This document shows, one piece after another, positions 51,025-59,443 of a stretch of 64,000 nucleotides of DNA. The position numbers were made by a program, and so were the translations under genes. Numbering within the stretch: the first letter of the stretch is position 1; each line of letters opens with the position of its first letter. The stretch spans positions 372,001 through 436,000 of the forward strand of contig CAWKGD010000003.1 in assembly GCA_963849105.1 (NCBI GenBank). Reading direction: 5' to 3'. The notes beneath the pieces were generated by a model that saw only the letters and a program-made list of their open reading frames with translations, searched no databases and had not been told where the DNA came from. Origin of the DNA: CAVRXQ01 sp963849105 (GTDB lineage Bacteria > Actinomycetota > Acidimicrobiia > Acidimicrobiales > Bog-793).

Positions 51025-52479
51025 ATGCCGGTTACCTTCTATGGAAGAACTACGGAGTTCGAAGCGCTGAATGACGAGCTCGAACAGGTGCGTTCCGGTG
51101 GTCGAACTCGACTTGTCGCCATAAGGGGCCGCAGGCAGGTCGGGAAATCGACCCTCGTCGAGAGGTTTGCCGAGACGGCTGGCGTGCCCTACGCAAGCCT
51201 GCCCGGCATGAAGGGGACCACCGAGGCAACCCAAGTCTCGTACTCGCTCGAGGCGCTCCGGTCTTCCCTCCGGCCGCTTCCGGATCGCGCCATCCTCGAA
51301 GCGGCGACGCCCCCCTCCACCTGGGTGCGCGTCCTGTCGCTCATCCCATTTGCGGTTGGTGAAACCCCCACGATCGTCGTTCTAGACGAGTTCCCCTGGA
51401 TGATGGAGGCGTCATCTGAGCGGCTCGACGGGCTACTGAAGGCGATGCTCGACGGAGAGTTTCGTCGCCGCCAGGTGCTCCTCATTCTCGTTGGGTCGGA
51501 CGAAGCGATGATGGAGCAGTTGTTCAAGCACGACCAGCCTTTGTTTAACAAGGCAGACCGGCTACTCGTCGTCTCACCGTTCAACCCGGCTGAGACGGCA
51601 GCGGCTTTGGGGGGAACCCGAACGGCTCTTCAAGTGTTCGACGCACAGCTCGTTACCGGCGGGTTTCCCGGGTTGGTCGAACAGGCGAAACGCGAAGGGT
51701 CGATCAAGAATTTTGTAGTCGCTTCTTTGTCGAAGGCCGACTCTCCGCTTGTCGACGCCGCACAGATTCGGCTCGCGGGTGAGCTCTTGGAGAGCGAGAA
51801 CGCGCGGCTCGTCCTTTCGGCGATCGGCGCCGACGAGATGGGGGAGATCAAGTACTCGCGGATCGCCGACCGACTCGGTGGCGATCGCAAAGCGGCCGAA
51901 GGGAAGGTCGACCGCGCACTCGAAGTGCTGGTCGAGGCGAAGCGAATCGTTGCGACCGAGTTTCCAGGAGGCAACCGACAGTCGAGGCTCAAGCGCTACC
52001 GGATCGCCGACTCATATCTTCGGTTCTGGTTCCGCTTCATCGAGCCGAACCTCCGGAGCATCCAAGTCGGACGTTTCGATATCGCGGTGAAAAGCTACGA
52101 AACGGGATGGGAGGCGTGGCGGGGCAAGGCGATTGAGCCCGTCGTACGCGAGGGGTTCTTGCTTCTCGCGCCCAGCCTCGGCACGCCGTACGAATCGATC
52201 GAGTCCGTAGATGGCTGGTGGGATAGAACCGAGCGTCACGAGTTCGACCTCGTCGGGTCGACTCGACGAGGCGGTGTCGATGCGGTCGGGTCGATCAAAT
52301 GGCGCACCCGAGAGAAGTTCCACGCCCGCGAGCTCTCGGAGTTAGCGAACGCACGATCGGTCGTGGACCGAGCGAGCGCGGCTCGACTTGTCGTGGTGTC
52401 GACGGCAGGAGTAGAGGTCGGGGTCGAGCCGGACCTATCGCTAGGAGCGGAAGAGTTACTCGCAGTGTGGCCGGCTTAA
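51025..52479 (+). CDS. AAA-type ATPase with DUF234 domain
   Basis: A 484-residue STAND/archaeal-type ATPase. FYGRTTEFEALNDELEQVRS opens the family, Walker A is RGRRQVGKSTL near residue 35, and Walker B is IVVLDEFPWMMEAS. A winged-helix part (about 275-315) is followed by the C-terminal DUF234 region (SYLRFWFRFIEPNLRSIQVG, then a restriction-endonuclease-like fold with FDLVGS and GSIKWR). Such proteins are mobile, their role is undefined, and defence or regulatory functions have been suggested. It lies in the tRNA-Cys island and has a palindrome over its start. Confidence 0.88.
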   Translation: MPVTFYGRTTEFEALNDELEQVRSGGRTRLVAIRGRRQVGKSTLVERFAETAGVPYASLPGMKGTTEATQVSYSLEALRSSLRPLPDRAILEAATPPSTWVRVLSLIPFAVGETPTIVVLDEFPWMMEASSERLDGLLKAMLDGEFRRRQVLLILVGSDEAMMEQLFKHDQPLFNKADRLLVVSPFNPAETAAALGGTRTALQVFDAQLVTGGFPGLVEQAKREGSIKNFVVASLSKADSPLVDAAQIRLAGELLESENARLVLSAIGADEMGEIKYSRIADRLGGDRKAAEGKVDRALEVLVEAKRIVATEFPGGNRQSRLKRYRIADSYLRFWFRFIEPNLRSIQVGRFDIAVKSYETGWEAWRGKAIEPVVREGFLLLAPSLGTPYESIESVDGWWDRTERHEFDLVGSTRRGGVDAVGSIKWRTREKFHARELSELANARSVVDRASAARLVVVSTAGVEVGVEPDLSLGAEELLAVWPA

Positions 52480-52702
52480 CGCGCCGGGCGATCGTTTCGC
52501 TGAGGCTTCCCTCAACCGCGTCTCGAATGCGTTTGGCGAGATTCGCTTCGCCGTCGTCCGTTGCTAGTCGGTAGGCGACCTACGCAAGCAAGTTCTGTGA
52601 TCTGAACTCGCGTCCAGTTCTCCCGATCTTCCCGCTCGATTATGGGACGCGGGCTCTTGTTATCTATATGGTCACAGTTGCAAGGCCACTGAGCTGGGCG
52701 TT

Positions 52703-52777
52703 TGGAGGCGGCGACCGGAATCGAACCGGTGTAGAGGGCTTTGCAGGCCCTTGCCTGAGCCACTCGGCCACGCCGCC
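52703..52777 (-). tRNA. tRNA-Cys (anticodon GCA)
   Basis: Read on the minus strand: acceptor GGCGGCG pairs with CGCCGCC, the anticodon loop CTGCAAA lies on an AGGGC/GCCCT stem, and the T arm is ACCGGTTCGATTCCGGT. The discriminator is U, and CCA is encoded. The anticodon GCA reads Cys. The 3' end points into the island, whose far end repeats 43 bases of it. Confidence 0.95.
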
Positions 52778-52833
52778 GGCGTCTTCACGTTATCGGGAGC
52801 GGAGCCGTTTGAAAGAAAACGGTTGCTGCCGCT

Positions 52834-53610
52834 TCACGCGCCTATCGCGTGGTAGCCGCCATCGACGTGCACGATCTCACCGGTAGTTTTCGGGAACCAA
52901 TCCGACAGGAGCGCCACACACGCTTTCGCGACTGCATCGCCGTCCTCTGTGACGCTCCAGCCGAGCGGCGCGCGCTCCGACCACGCATCCTCGAACCTCG
53001 AGAATCCAGGTATCGATTTCGCGGCGACGGTTCTGATCGGTCCCGCGGCAACGAGATTGACGCGGATCTGTTGTGGCCCGAGATCGCGCGCGAGATAACG
53101 CGTCAGCGATTCGAGGGCGGCCTTGGCGACACCCATCCAGTCATACCCTGGCCACGCGGACTGCGCGTCGAAATCGAGCCCGACGATCGACGCAGTAGGC
53201 GCGGCCTCGAGGAGGGAGATGAATCCTTCGGCGAGGACGCGCAGCGAATACACGGACACCTCGATCGCCGTCGCGACTTCGGCCCAGCTCGCCTCGAACA
53301 TGCCGTGTCCGATCGCGGTTTCGGGCGCGAAGGCGATCGAGTGCAAGACGCCGTCGAGTCGACCGAAACGCTGCGCGATCGCTTCCGCGACGCGCTTTGG
53401 ATGTTCCGGGTTGGTGACGTCGAGTTCCAAGATCTCTGTCGGTTCGGGAAGCCGCCTCGCGGTGCGCTCGGTGAGCGCCATCGCCCGGCCAAATCCGGTG
53501 AGGACCACCTCGGCGCCTTCCAGTTGGGCGAGGCGCGCCACACCAAAGGCGAGCGAGTCGGCCGTGAGCAGGCCGGTGACCAGGAACTTCTTTCCCTCGA
53601 CGATGCCCAC
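52834..53610 (-). CDS. fabI: Enoyl-[acyl-carrier-protein] reductase, FabI/InhA type
   Basis: A short-chain dehydrogenase-fold enzyme of 258 residues that reduces the enoyl-ACP double bond in fatty-acid elongation using NADH. The altered glycine-rich motif is KFLVTGLLTADSLAFGVARL. The active site is YDWMGVAKAALESL (catalytic Tyr and Lys seven residues on). LGWSVTEDGDAVAKACVALL and GEIVHVDGGYHAIGA close the fold. Sequence resembles InhA more than SDR-type FabG. The GTG start is fixed by GGGAGGTGA. It is an isoniazid/triclosan-target-type protein. Confidence 0.93.
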   Translation of the reverse strand: MGIVEGKKFLVTGLLTADSLAFGVARLAQLEGAEVVLTGFGRAMALTERTARRLPEPTEILELDVTNPEHPKRVAEAIAQRFGRLDGVLHSIAFAPETAIGHGMFEASWAEVATAIEVSVYSLRVLAEGFISLLEAAPTASIVGLDFDAQSAWPGYDWMGVAKAALESLTRYLARDLGPQQIRVNLVAAGPIRTVAAKSIPGFSRFEDAWSERAPLGWSVTEDGDAVAKACVALLSDWFPKTTGEIVHVDGGYHAIGA

Positions 53611-53742
53611 TCGGTCACCTCCCGCCGTAATGGCCGCTCGCGAGTCGGCCGGACACTATCGACAGCGGCTCGCGTCGTCCACCGTACGCGCAGCGCGATT
53701 GCGCGATCCCGCTGTTCGCGTTGACTTCAGCATGTGGTGTTG

Positions 53743-54111
53743 TCACAGGAGCCCAGCGCGATGCGCGTACGCAGCAGCCTGTATGTGATCGAGGCTACGG
53801 GTCTTGGCGAAAATCCGATTGACGTGGGTCTTCACCGTCGACTCCGCGACATAGAGCGCCGCGCCGATCTCGGCGTTTGAGAGTCCCTCCGCGATCAGGA
53901 TGAGGACCTCGGTTTCGCCGACCCCCGCGCAGCCGGCGACGAGCACGAGGTCGTTCCCGGCCGTCGGGATCACCTGCAGGTACGTGGTGGCGGCCCAGCC
54001 TCCGAGGCCGATCGGGAGTAGCAGCGAACGTGTCGTGAGGACCCGGCCACGGATTTGCAAAAGGACGATCGCGAGCAACGCGATGTCGATGAGGTAATCG
54101 GTAAGTGTCAT
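53743..54111 (-). CDS. Chimeric protein: membrane-segment N terminus joined to a LuxR-type HTH
   Basis: A 122-residue protein with two mismatched halves. Residues 1-60 look like the start of a small integral membrane protein (LIDIALLAIVLLQIRGR, then LIPTAGNDLVL-like sequence). From about residue 62 the sequence is a LuxR/NarL-type helix-turn-helix (EVLILIAEGLSNAEIGAALY, VAESTVKTHVNRIFAKT). The receiver domain normally placed before this HTH is absent. A deletion that joined two neighbouring genes in frame would explain it. The ATG at 54111 is the membrane protein's own start. Activity is uncertain. Confidence 0.6.
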   Translation of the reverse strand: MTLTDYLIDIALLAIVLLQIRGRVLTTRSLLLPIGLGGWAATTYLQVIPTAGNDLVLVAGCAGVGETEVLILIAEGLSNAEIGAALYVAESTVKTHVNRIFAKTRSLDHIQAAAYAHRAGLL

Positions 54112-54347
54112 GGAATTGATTGTCCGCAGGGAGGGCCTTTCTGCGTCCACCTCGGGTTTGATCCCGGGTGGATTCGCGTCCACCTGGGCACGGCGAGGCG
54201 CCCTCAACCTCGGCCGGAAGGACCGCGGAGAGCCTCGGTGGACCTCTGCTGTTCGATCGGCTGACCGTCGTCAAAGTGACGATTTTCGGCACCAAATCGT
54301 CATCTGCCGGCAGCGCGAGGGGAGAGATCCGCGGCTAATAAATCTGC

Positions 54348-54821
54348 ATGGCGTTTGCGATTGAGGAGCAGACGTCGGCATGGATGGCGAGTGCTCCGAT
54401 GCGGGTCGAGCACTCCTTCGAGGTCCACGCTCCTCCCGAATCGGTGTTCTCCGTCTTGTCGGACGACGTGAGCTGGCCCGTTTGGTACTCGGGCGTGCGG
54501 AGCGTGCGCCTTTCGAACGGCGTCGTCGGTGAGGGGTCACTGCGGACGGTCTGGTTCCTTGGCGCGCGGGTCGACGAGCGGGTCCTGCTGTACGAAGAAC
54601 CGTGCCGGATCGTCTTCGGTGGGGTCTCGTCGAACGTCCCCGGCTTGAAATCGATCGTCACCGACTGGCGCATCGTTCCCCTCGACGCCGGGTGCTCGCG
54701 CCTCACGATGTCCGTCGGTCTCGAGTGGTCGAGCGTGCTGCGCTACGTGCCATGGCTGGTGCGGCCGGCGGTGCGGCACGCGACGCACGGCGCGCACGGT
54801 ATCGCCCGCATCGTCCGCTGA
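54348..54821 (+). CDS. SRPBCC (polyketide cyclase/START-like) protein
   Basis: A 157-residue protein. RVEHSFEVHAPPESVFSVLS followed by VSWPVWYSGVRSVRLSNGVV is the opening strand and helix of the SRPBCC fold, and LTMSVGLEWSSVLRYVPWLV the closing helix. Such proteins bind small hydrophobic ligands. No catalytic residue can be named. It is a single gene ahead of the XRE/nucleotidyltransferase pair, which begins 66 bases later, across an inverted repeat. Confidence 0.8.
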   Translation: MAFAIEEQTSAWMASAPMRVEHSFEVHAPPESVFSVLSDDVSWPVWYSGVRSVRLSNGVVGEGSLRTVWFLGARVDERVLLYEEPCRIVFGGVSSNVPGLKSIVTDWRIVPLDAGCSRLTMSVGLEWSSVLRYVPWLVRPAVRHATHGAHGIARIVR

Positions 54822-54855
54822 ACCGAAGACGCAGACAGCGGGCTGCTCTCAATTG

Positions 54856-54874
54856 CTGATTGATAATTAATCAG
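54856..54874. promoter_or_regulatory. Inverted repeat upstream of the XRE/nucleotidyltransferase pair
   Basis: CTGATT (54856-54861) and AATCAG (54869-54874) flank GATAATT. This AT-rich palindrome lies 13 bases before the ATG of an XRE-type regulator gene, where an autorepressor operator is expected. AT-rich sequence here may also hold the -10 element. Confidence 0.5.
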
Positions 54875-54887
54875 TTCTCCCGGGGAT

Positions 54888-55228
54888 ATGTCACAAGCGG
54901 CCGATGTCTTGTCGCGAGCGCGCTGGGAAGCGGCGCTGACCCAGCGCGAGCTTGCCGTCGCGGCTGGCGTCCAACAGCCGCTCATCTCACGAATCGAACG
55001 GGGATGCGAGCGCCCCTCGGTCGAGACCTTGCCCGGCTCGTTCGGACCTGCGGCTTTGACCTCCTCTTGGAAATGGAGCCGGTCCCGGATCCGCACGACC
55101 TCGGCCTCATCGAGTCCAGCCTTCGCCTGACACCCGAACAACGGATTGACCGCCTCGTCGCGCTCCGCAGGACCGCCGATCTGCTCCAAGAAGCGGTGCG
55201 AGCGACCCGACGAGCTCGAGATGCCTGA
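54888..55228 (+). pseudogene. Frameshifted XRE-type HTH protein (antitoxin-like)
   Basis: From ATG 54888, VLSRARWEAALTQRELAVAA and GVQQPLISRIERGCERPSVE are a clear XRE helix-turn-helix. At about 55031 one base is missing, and the expected continuation ARLVRTCGFDLLLEMEPVPD runs on in the -1 frame to 55228, where it overlaps the nucleotidyltransferase start by eight bases. Joined, the protein would be about 113 residues. HTH partners of this length precede nucleotidyltransferase genes in toxin-antitoxin-like pairs. Frame repair or recoding was not seen. Confidence 0.75.
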
Positions 55229-55727
55229 CTACGACCCCGTCGCGATCTCGGAGACGCTGAACCGTCACGGCGTCGCCTACGTCGTCATCGGTGGATTTGC
55301 GGCAACCGCATGGGGGAACCTGCTTCCGACTGTCGACGTCGACGTCACGCCTGAGTCGTCATCGGAGAACCTCGAGCGGCTGCCCGCCGCGCTCTCCGAC
55401 ATCGACGCGCGCGTTCGGGTGGAGGGGATCCCAGATGGCCTCGCCTTCTTGCACAGTGCTCACACTCTGGAGGCGATCCTTGTGCTCAACCTGATCACGA
55501 AATTCGGCGAACTCGACATCGTCGTCCGGCCCTCCGGCACCGGTTACGAGTCGTTGGCATCACACTCGCTCGTTGTCACCGTGCACGGCGTGGATGTCCC
55601 TCTTGCCGCGTTGCGAGACGTGATCGCGTCGAAACAGGCCGCCAACCGCCCACGAGACCGCCAAACGTTGCCGACCTTTCGGGCGCTCAACGAGCGATTG
55701 CGAAACATCGAAGCCGACGAACTGTAG
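55221..55727 (+). CDS. Nucleotidyltransferase-fold protein (AbiEii-like / DUF6036-like)
   Basis: A 168-residue protein. YVVIGGFAATAWGNLLPTVD followed by VDVT gives the GG-x-A motif and the paired metal-binding aspartates of DNA-polymerase-beta-type nucleotidyltransferases. VHGVDVPLAALRDVIASKQA is the usual following segment of minimal transferases. Such proteins act as toxins or modify tRNA or partner proteins in TA-like pairs. It overlaps the broken XRE gene by eight bases, so translation was probably coupled. With the regulator broken, the toxin-like protein may be uncontrolled or inactive. Confidence 0.82.
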   Translation: MPDYDPVAISETLNRHGVAYVVIGGFAATAWGNLLPTVDVDVTPESSSENLERLPAALSDIDARVRVEGIPDGLAFLHSAHTLEAILVLNLITKFGELDIVVRPSGTGYESLASHSLVVTVHGVDVPLAALRDVIASKQAANRPRDRQTLPTFRALNERLRNIEADEL

Positions 55728-55754
55728 AAAGGTGAATAACCGAGCCTTCAGCTT

Positions 55755-57374
55755 TCAGGCGAAGACGTTCGAAAGCGCGGGCTCCGTTCTCCCCAAAAGG
55801 CGCTCGTAGAGCCGCGCCGTTTCGGGATGGACGGCGCGGAGCGGATCGCCGTCGATCTCGAGCACGAGCGCTAGATGACGCAACGTCGCCTCGACTCCGG
55901 CGCGGTCGCCGTTCGCGTCGGCCGCCTCCATGAGTAAGCGGTGCAGGCGCTCGTCCCACGGCGTCGCCCGCAGGCCCCGGTGCGCAGCCCACGTCGCGCC
56001 GTCTGGGTCTCCGCGCCGGAGTGCGTAACCGCCGTACTGGAGCGCCAGGGCCGAGATCGCGTGTTCGATCTCGGCGGAGAATCCCTCGAGAAGCGCCCAT
56101 TGTCCTTGTTGTAGGTCGCCGAACGGGCGCCCGCGCACGAATTCGAGTGCCCGTCGCCAGGAGGCGGCGTCCTCGGTCGCGGCGAGGGCGCAGAACTCCT
56201 CCCAATCGGTCCTGAAGTCGGCGATCAGGTGCCGCTCGTCGATCTTGCGCAGCCGCGGACGTCCGTCCGCGGCGTCGCCGAGCGCTCGACGCGCCTCAGA
56301 GAGACGGTTTGCGATCGTCTGTTGCGGCATGCGGCGATTCGGCCAGATCGCCGTTTCCCACGCCGAGGTCGTCGCCCCTTCCGGATGCATCGCGAGGTAG
56401 ACGACGAGCTCGGTGAGAAGGGGGTGCCCTCCGAGTGGCTCGGCGGTGTTGCGGACCTCGACGGGTCCCAGGATCGCCACCTCGACGGCGCTTCGTGGAG
56501 GGTTGGGGGGGACGGATTTGGCCTCCGAATGCGCGACGTTCGTTCCGACCGCGCTCGCCGACGTCGGTGTCACCGTGCGCAGCAAGACCGCGCAGCGCCC
56601 CGGATCGCCCGCGACAAGGACGACGCGCGCGTCGGGATGCGCTGCGGTGGTCACGATGCCGGCCGATCCATGGCGGCGCGTCGCGACGATCAGGCGCTCG
56701 AACGCGTCGTCCGTCGTCCGGTCGGCCTCGACGAAAATGACCAGCGGATCAGAGTTGTGAGCGACGAGGGAGCACGCTTCGGCAAGCGAGTCCACGCGCG
56801 GACACTGCACCGAGTCAAGACGGCCGACGAGGAGCGCGCCGATGTCGGAGCGACGCCGTCGAAGGAAGGACGTGAAAATCCAGGACCCCAAGTCGGGGGC
56901 GCGGTCGTGACGGCCGACGACCGAAGTCAAACCGGCTGTGAACAAGTCGACGATGGTCGCGGTGGTGTTCAAGGAGGGGATCGCGGCGAGACCGAGTCGA
57001 GCGTCGTGCGGAGGTATCTCGTCCCACGGCTCCGGCAGCGGCATCGTCACGATCAACCGCTGCGAATCGGAATCCGACGTCGACGCGACGGCGAATGGGA
57101 CATCTGACGAACAGGTCACGTTGTGGCCGTCAACGGTGTACAGGACCGGCCGACTGCTCGATTGCGGCTTCACGATCGCGCCGACCGCCCGTGCGACCTC
57201 GTCTTCGATCGGCGGAATCGGCTTCTCCTCGAGCAGCTTCACGCCCGAGGGGAGCGGAAGCGCAGCGACGCCGCCTGCTTTCGGCGGGAGGTGATCCTCC
57301 AAACGACCGTGTTCGTCCCTTCCTCCCACCGGTGCCCCTCCCTTCACCTCCGGTCCTGCGAGACGTTCCCGCAC
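55755..57374 (-). CDS. BTAD-domain protein (SARP-like regulator without a visible DNA-binding domain)
   Basis: A 539-residue protein. The C-terminal part (about 310-530) holds an OmpR-type winged-helix-like stretch (VEVAILGPVEVRNTAEPLGG, TIANRLSEARRALGD) and the bacterial transcriptional activator domain (ATPWDERLHRLLMEAADANG). The first 300 residues are a low-complexity and Rossmann-like region (DPLVIFVEADRTTDDAF). Related actinobacterial proteins are longer, with membrane segments and LysM at the N terminus, so this one may be truncated. The true start is uncertain. It is a single gene. Confidence 0.7.
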   Translation of the reverse strand: MRERLAGPEVKGGAPVGGRDEHGRLEDHLPPKAGGVAALPLPSGVKLLEEKPIPPIEDEVARAVGAIVKPQSSSRPVLYTVDGHNVTCSSDVPFAVASTSDSDSQRLIVTMPLPEPWDEIPPHDARLGLAAIPSLNTTATIVDLFTAGLTSVVGRHDRAPDLGSWIFTSFLRRRRSDIGALLVGRLDSVQCPRVDSLAEACSLVAHNSDPLVIFVEADRTTDDAFERLIVATRRHGSAGIVTTAAHPDARVVLVAGDPGRCAVLLRTVTPTSASAVGTNVAHSEAKSVPPNPPRSAVEVAILGPVEVRNTAEPLGGHPLLTELVVYLAMHPEGATTSAWETAIWPNRRMPQQTIANRLSEARRALGDAADGRPRLRKIDERHLIADFRTDWEEFCALAATEDAASWRRALEFVRGRPFGDLQQGQWALLEGFSAEIEHAISALALQYGGYALRRGDPDGATWAAHRGLRATPWDERLHRLLMEAADANGDRAGVEATLRHLALVLEIDGDPLRAVHPETARLYERLLGRTEPALSNVFA

Positions 57375-57619
57375 TCGCAGCCCGTCCGGAATATCCGCTT
57401 AGGACTGATATCTAGCCGCCCGGATTCCGGTCCCGCTACCGTCCGTGGTAGGAACACTACGAAGAGTGACTGCACAGCCCGGGCACTCGCCGGGATTGGC
57501 AGGCCCGACCGCTTGGTTGTGTCAGTCGAGACTGGCGAGCGCCGCCGTCGGGGGCCTTCTGCAGCCCGCAAGCCGATCAGCGATTCGGTCTCCGCCAGAC
57601 GAAAAGGTGCGGAGGAAGA

Positions 57620-58195
57620 TCAGCAGTTCGACGAACCGTCGAGGTAGTCGGGGGTGACGATCGCGAGGTCGATCGAATTCGGCTCGAACCGTGTCGAGCC
57701 ACCGGGCCCGATTGTCGCGAGCTCGACGCCGATGCTGTCGCCTTGGTGCGCTGGACCCTTGCGTCCGAATTCCCGGGCGAGGGTCTTGCTGTACAAATCG
57801 ATCACAGCGCACGAGTGTCCGAATTGATCGTGGTGGATCACCGTGACCGAGCGCGGCATCGAGACGTCAGAGGGGAACTGCTGGGCCACTTCAAGCTCAG
57901 CGGCGAGCAGTGACGTGCCACGCGGAAGCGCCTGGTCGTAACCGACGACGTGATCGCGGAACATCTGCACAAAGCTGAACTCCGGCTCGACAGTGGCCGA
58001 GTGGACGAGCGGTCCGTAGCAGGAGCCGATTGCACAGCGCGCGGAATTTACAGGATGCGCTCGCATCCACAGACTCAAGAGGGCGCCATAATCCGTTGAG
58101 GAGTTCACCGCTTCGCCGGCGTCGGCCACGCGACTCATCGCAACGATGGGGAATATCGCCGCGATCACGAGCGCCAGACGACGAAGGCGGGTCAT
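57620..58195 (-). CDS. Secreted protein of unknown function
   Basis: A 191-residue protein. An N-terminal signal peptide (RLRRLALVIAAIFPIVAMSR, then VADAGEA) precedes a mature region with four cysteines (CAIGSC, SCAV and the C-terminal SSNC). No family was recognised. It begins two bases after the stop of the DUF1501 gene and is the last gene of that operon, so it probably works with the DUF1501/DUF1800 pair outside the membrane. The frame uses typical host codons. Confidence 0.8.
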   Translation of the reverse strand: MTRLRRLALVIAAIFPIVAMSRVADAGEAVNSSTDYGALLSLWMRAHPVNSARCAIGSCYGPLVHSATVEPEFSFVQMFRDHVVGYDQALPRGTSLLAAELEVAQQFPSDVSMPRSVTVIHHDQFGHSCAVIDLYSKTLAREFGRKGPAHQGDSIGVELATIGPGGSTRFEPNSIDLAIVTPDYLDGSSNC

Positions 58196-58197
58196 GA

Positions 58198-59436
58198 TCA
58201 GATGAAATCGACTAGTGGGTAACGCTTGTCGAGGAACGAACGCGAGTCGACCCCGATCACCTGTTCGAGAACTGTCGCGTACACCGAGCGAAAGTCGATC
58301 TCGAAACGGAGATTCCCGTTCTCGTCGAGGTTCGTGAGGCTCGGCTGGTCTCCATAGAAACCGCCGGTCACAGATGGGCCGATGACGAGGACGTTGTTCG
58401 CGGCGCCGTGGTCGGTGCCCTGGCTTCCATTGGATTCGACACGGCGACCGAATTCGGTGTGGATGAGCAGCGTCGTGCCATTCGCCTCCGGGTAACCCGA
58501 AAGCGACGCAAAGAACGCCGTGATGGCGGTGTCGAGCTGAGACAGGAGTTGCGTCTGGACGCCGAGCTCGCCCGAGTGCGTGTCGTATCCGTTCTGCGTG
58601 ACGGCGTACGCCTTCGTCGGAACTCCCGCGCGGATGAGGCTCGAGACGATGTCGAGCTGCGTGCCGATGTCGCCGTCGTCGATGCCCTTCGCAAGGACAG
58701 GCGCGGGTTCGTGGTCGAGGGCGGAGGCGAAGGTGCGTGAAGTCGAGAGCATGTCGCGCCCGTTCGTCGCGATCGCGTTCGCCGTCACGCCCGCACCAGG
58801 TCGGCGTCCTTGCAGTTGTCGGTAGACGGCCAAGAGGTCGTGTGATGCATCGGGCAATTGGTCACTTCCCGACGTCGAGTCCTGCACCGCAGCCGCCTGC
58901 CTTTGTTCTCCCGCCATCGCAGGCAAGACCGTCGCCCCGACCGAGCAGGCGCGCAGCGGGTCCGGCCTCGTTTTGTCGAGCCACCTGCCGAGCCAGCCCG
59001 TCGACACGTCGCTCGAAAGAGACGCCGTCTGCCAGATCGCCATCGACTGGAAGTGACTGAGACTCGGATCGGGATACCCGACGCCGCGCACGATCGCGAG
59101 TTGACCTGCGTCCCACAGGCTCTTCATGCCGGGGACCGCCGGGTTCAACCCGATCCCGTCCGACAACGGAAGCAACGAGTCCGCCGCGAGCGCGATGTTC
59201 GACCGTGTTGAGTAGTACGCCGGGTCCTCGTAGGGGACGACCATGTTCAGGCCATCGTTGCCGCCGTACAGGGTGCAGAGGACGAGCCGTCGCTCGGCTT
59301 GATCCGCTCGTGACAGGTCCGAGGCCCCGGCGGCGGGCGCGCTGAACAGGCCCCCGAACGGCCGCGCCAGCGCGCCGGCGGCTCCCAGCGCGACGGCGCC
59401 TCCGAGGAACTCGCGTCGGTCCATCGTTCGTTCCAT
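58198..59436 (-). CDS. DUF1501-family exported protein with Tat-like signal
   Basis: A 412-residue protein. MDRREFLGGAVALGAAGALA is a Tat-type signal. LCTLYGGNDGLNMVVPYEDP and TLLIHTEFGRRVESNGSQGT match DUF1501, an alkaline-phosphatase-superfamily-like group. NVLVIGPSVTGGFYGDQPSL lies before the end. The ATG at 59436 is preferred over an upstream one because GAGGAC precedes it and the signal follows. It lies seven bases behind the DUF1800 gene, the usual pair of unknown function. Confidence 0.92.
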   Translation of the reverse strand: MERTMDRREFLGGAVALGAAGALARPFGGLFSAPAAGASDLSRADQAERRLVLCTLYGGNDGLNMVVPYEDPAYYSTRSNIALAADSLLPLSDGIGLNPAVPGMKSLWDAGQLAIVRGVGYPDPSLSHFQSMAIWQTASLSSDVSTGWLGRWLDKTRPDPLRACSVGATVLPAMAGEQRQAAAVQDSTSGSDQLPDASHDLLAVYRQLQGRRPGAGVTANAIATNGRDMLSTSRTFASALDHEPAPVLAKGIDDGDIGTQLDIVSSLIRAGVPTKAYAVTQNGYDTHSGELGVQTQLLSQLDTAITAFFASLSGYPEANGTTLLIHTEFGRRVESNGSQGTDHGAANNVLVIGPSVTGGFYGDQPSLTNLDENGNLRFEIDFRSVYATVLEQVIGVDSRSFLDKRYPLVDFI

Positions 59437-59443
59437 CACGTCC

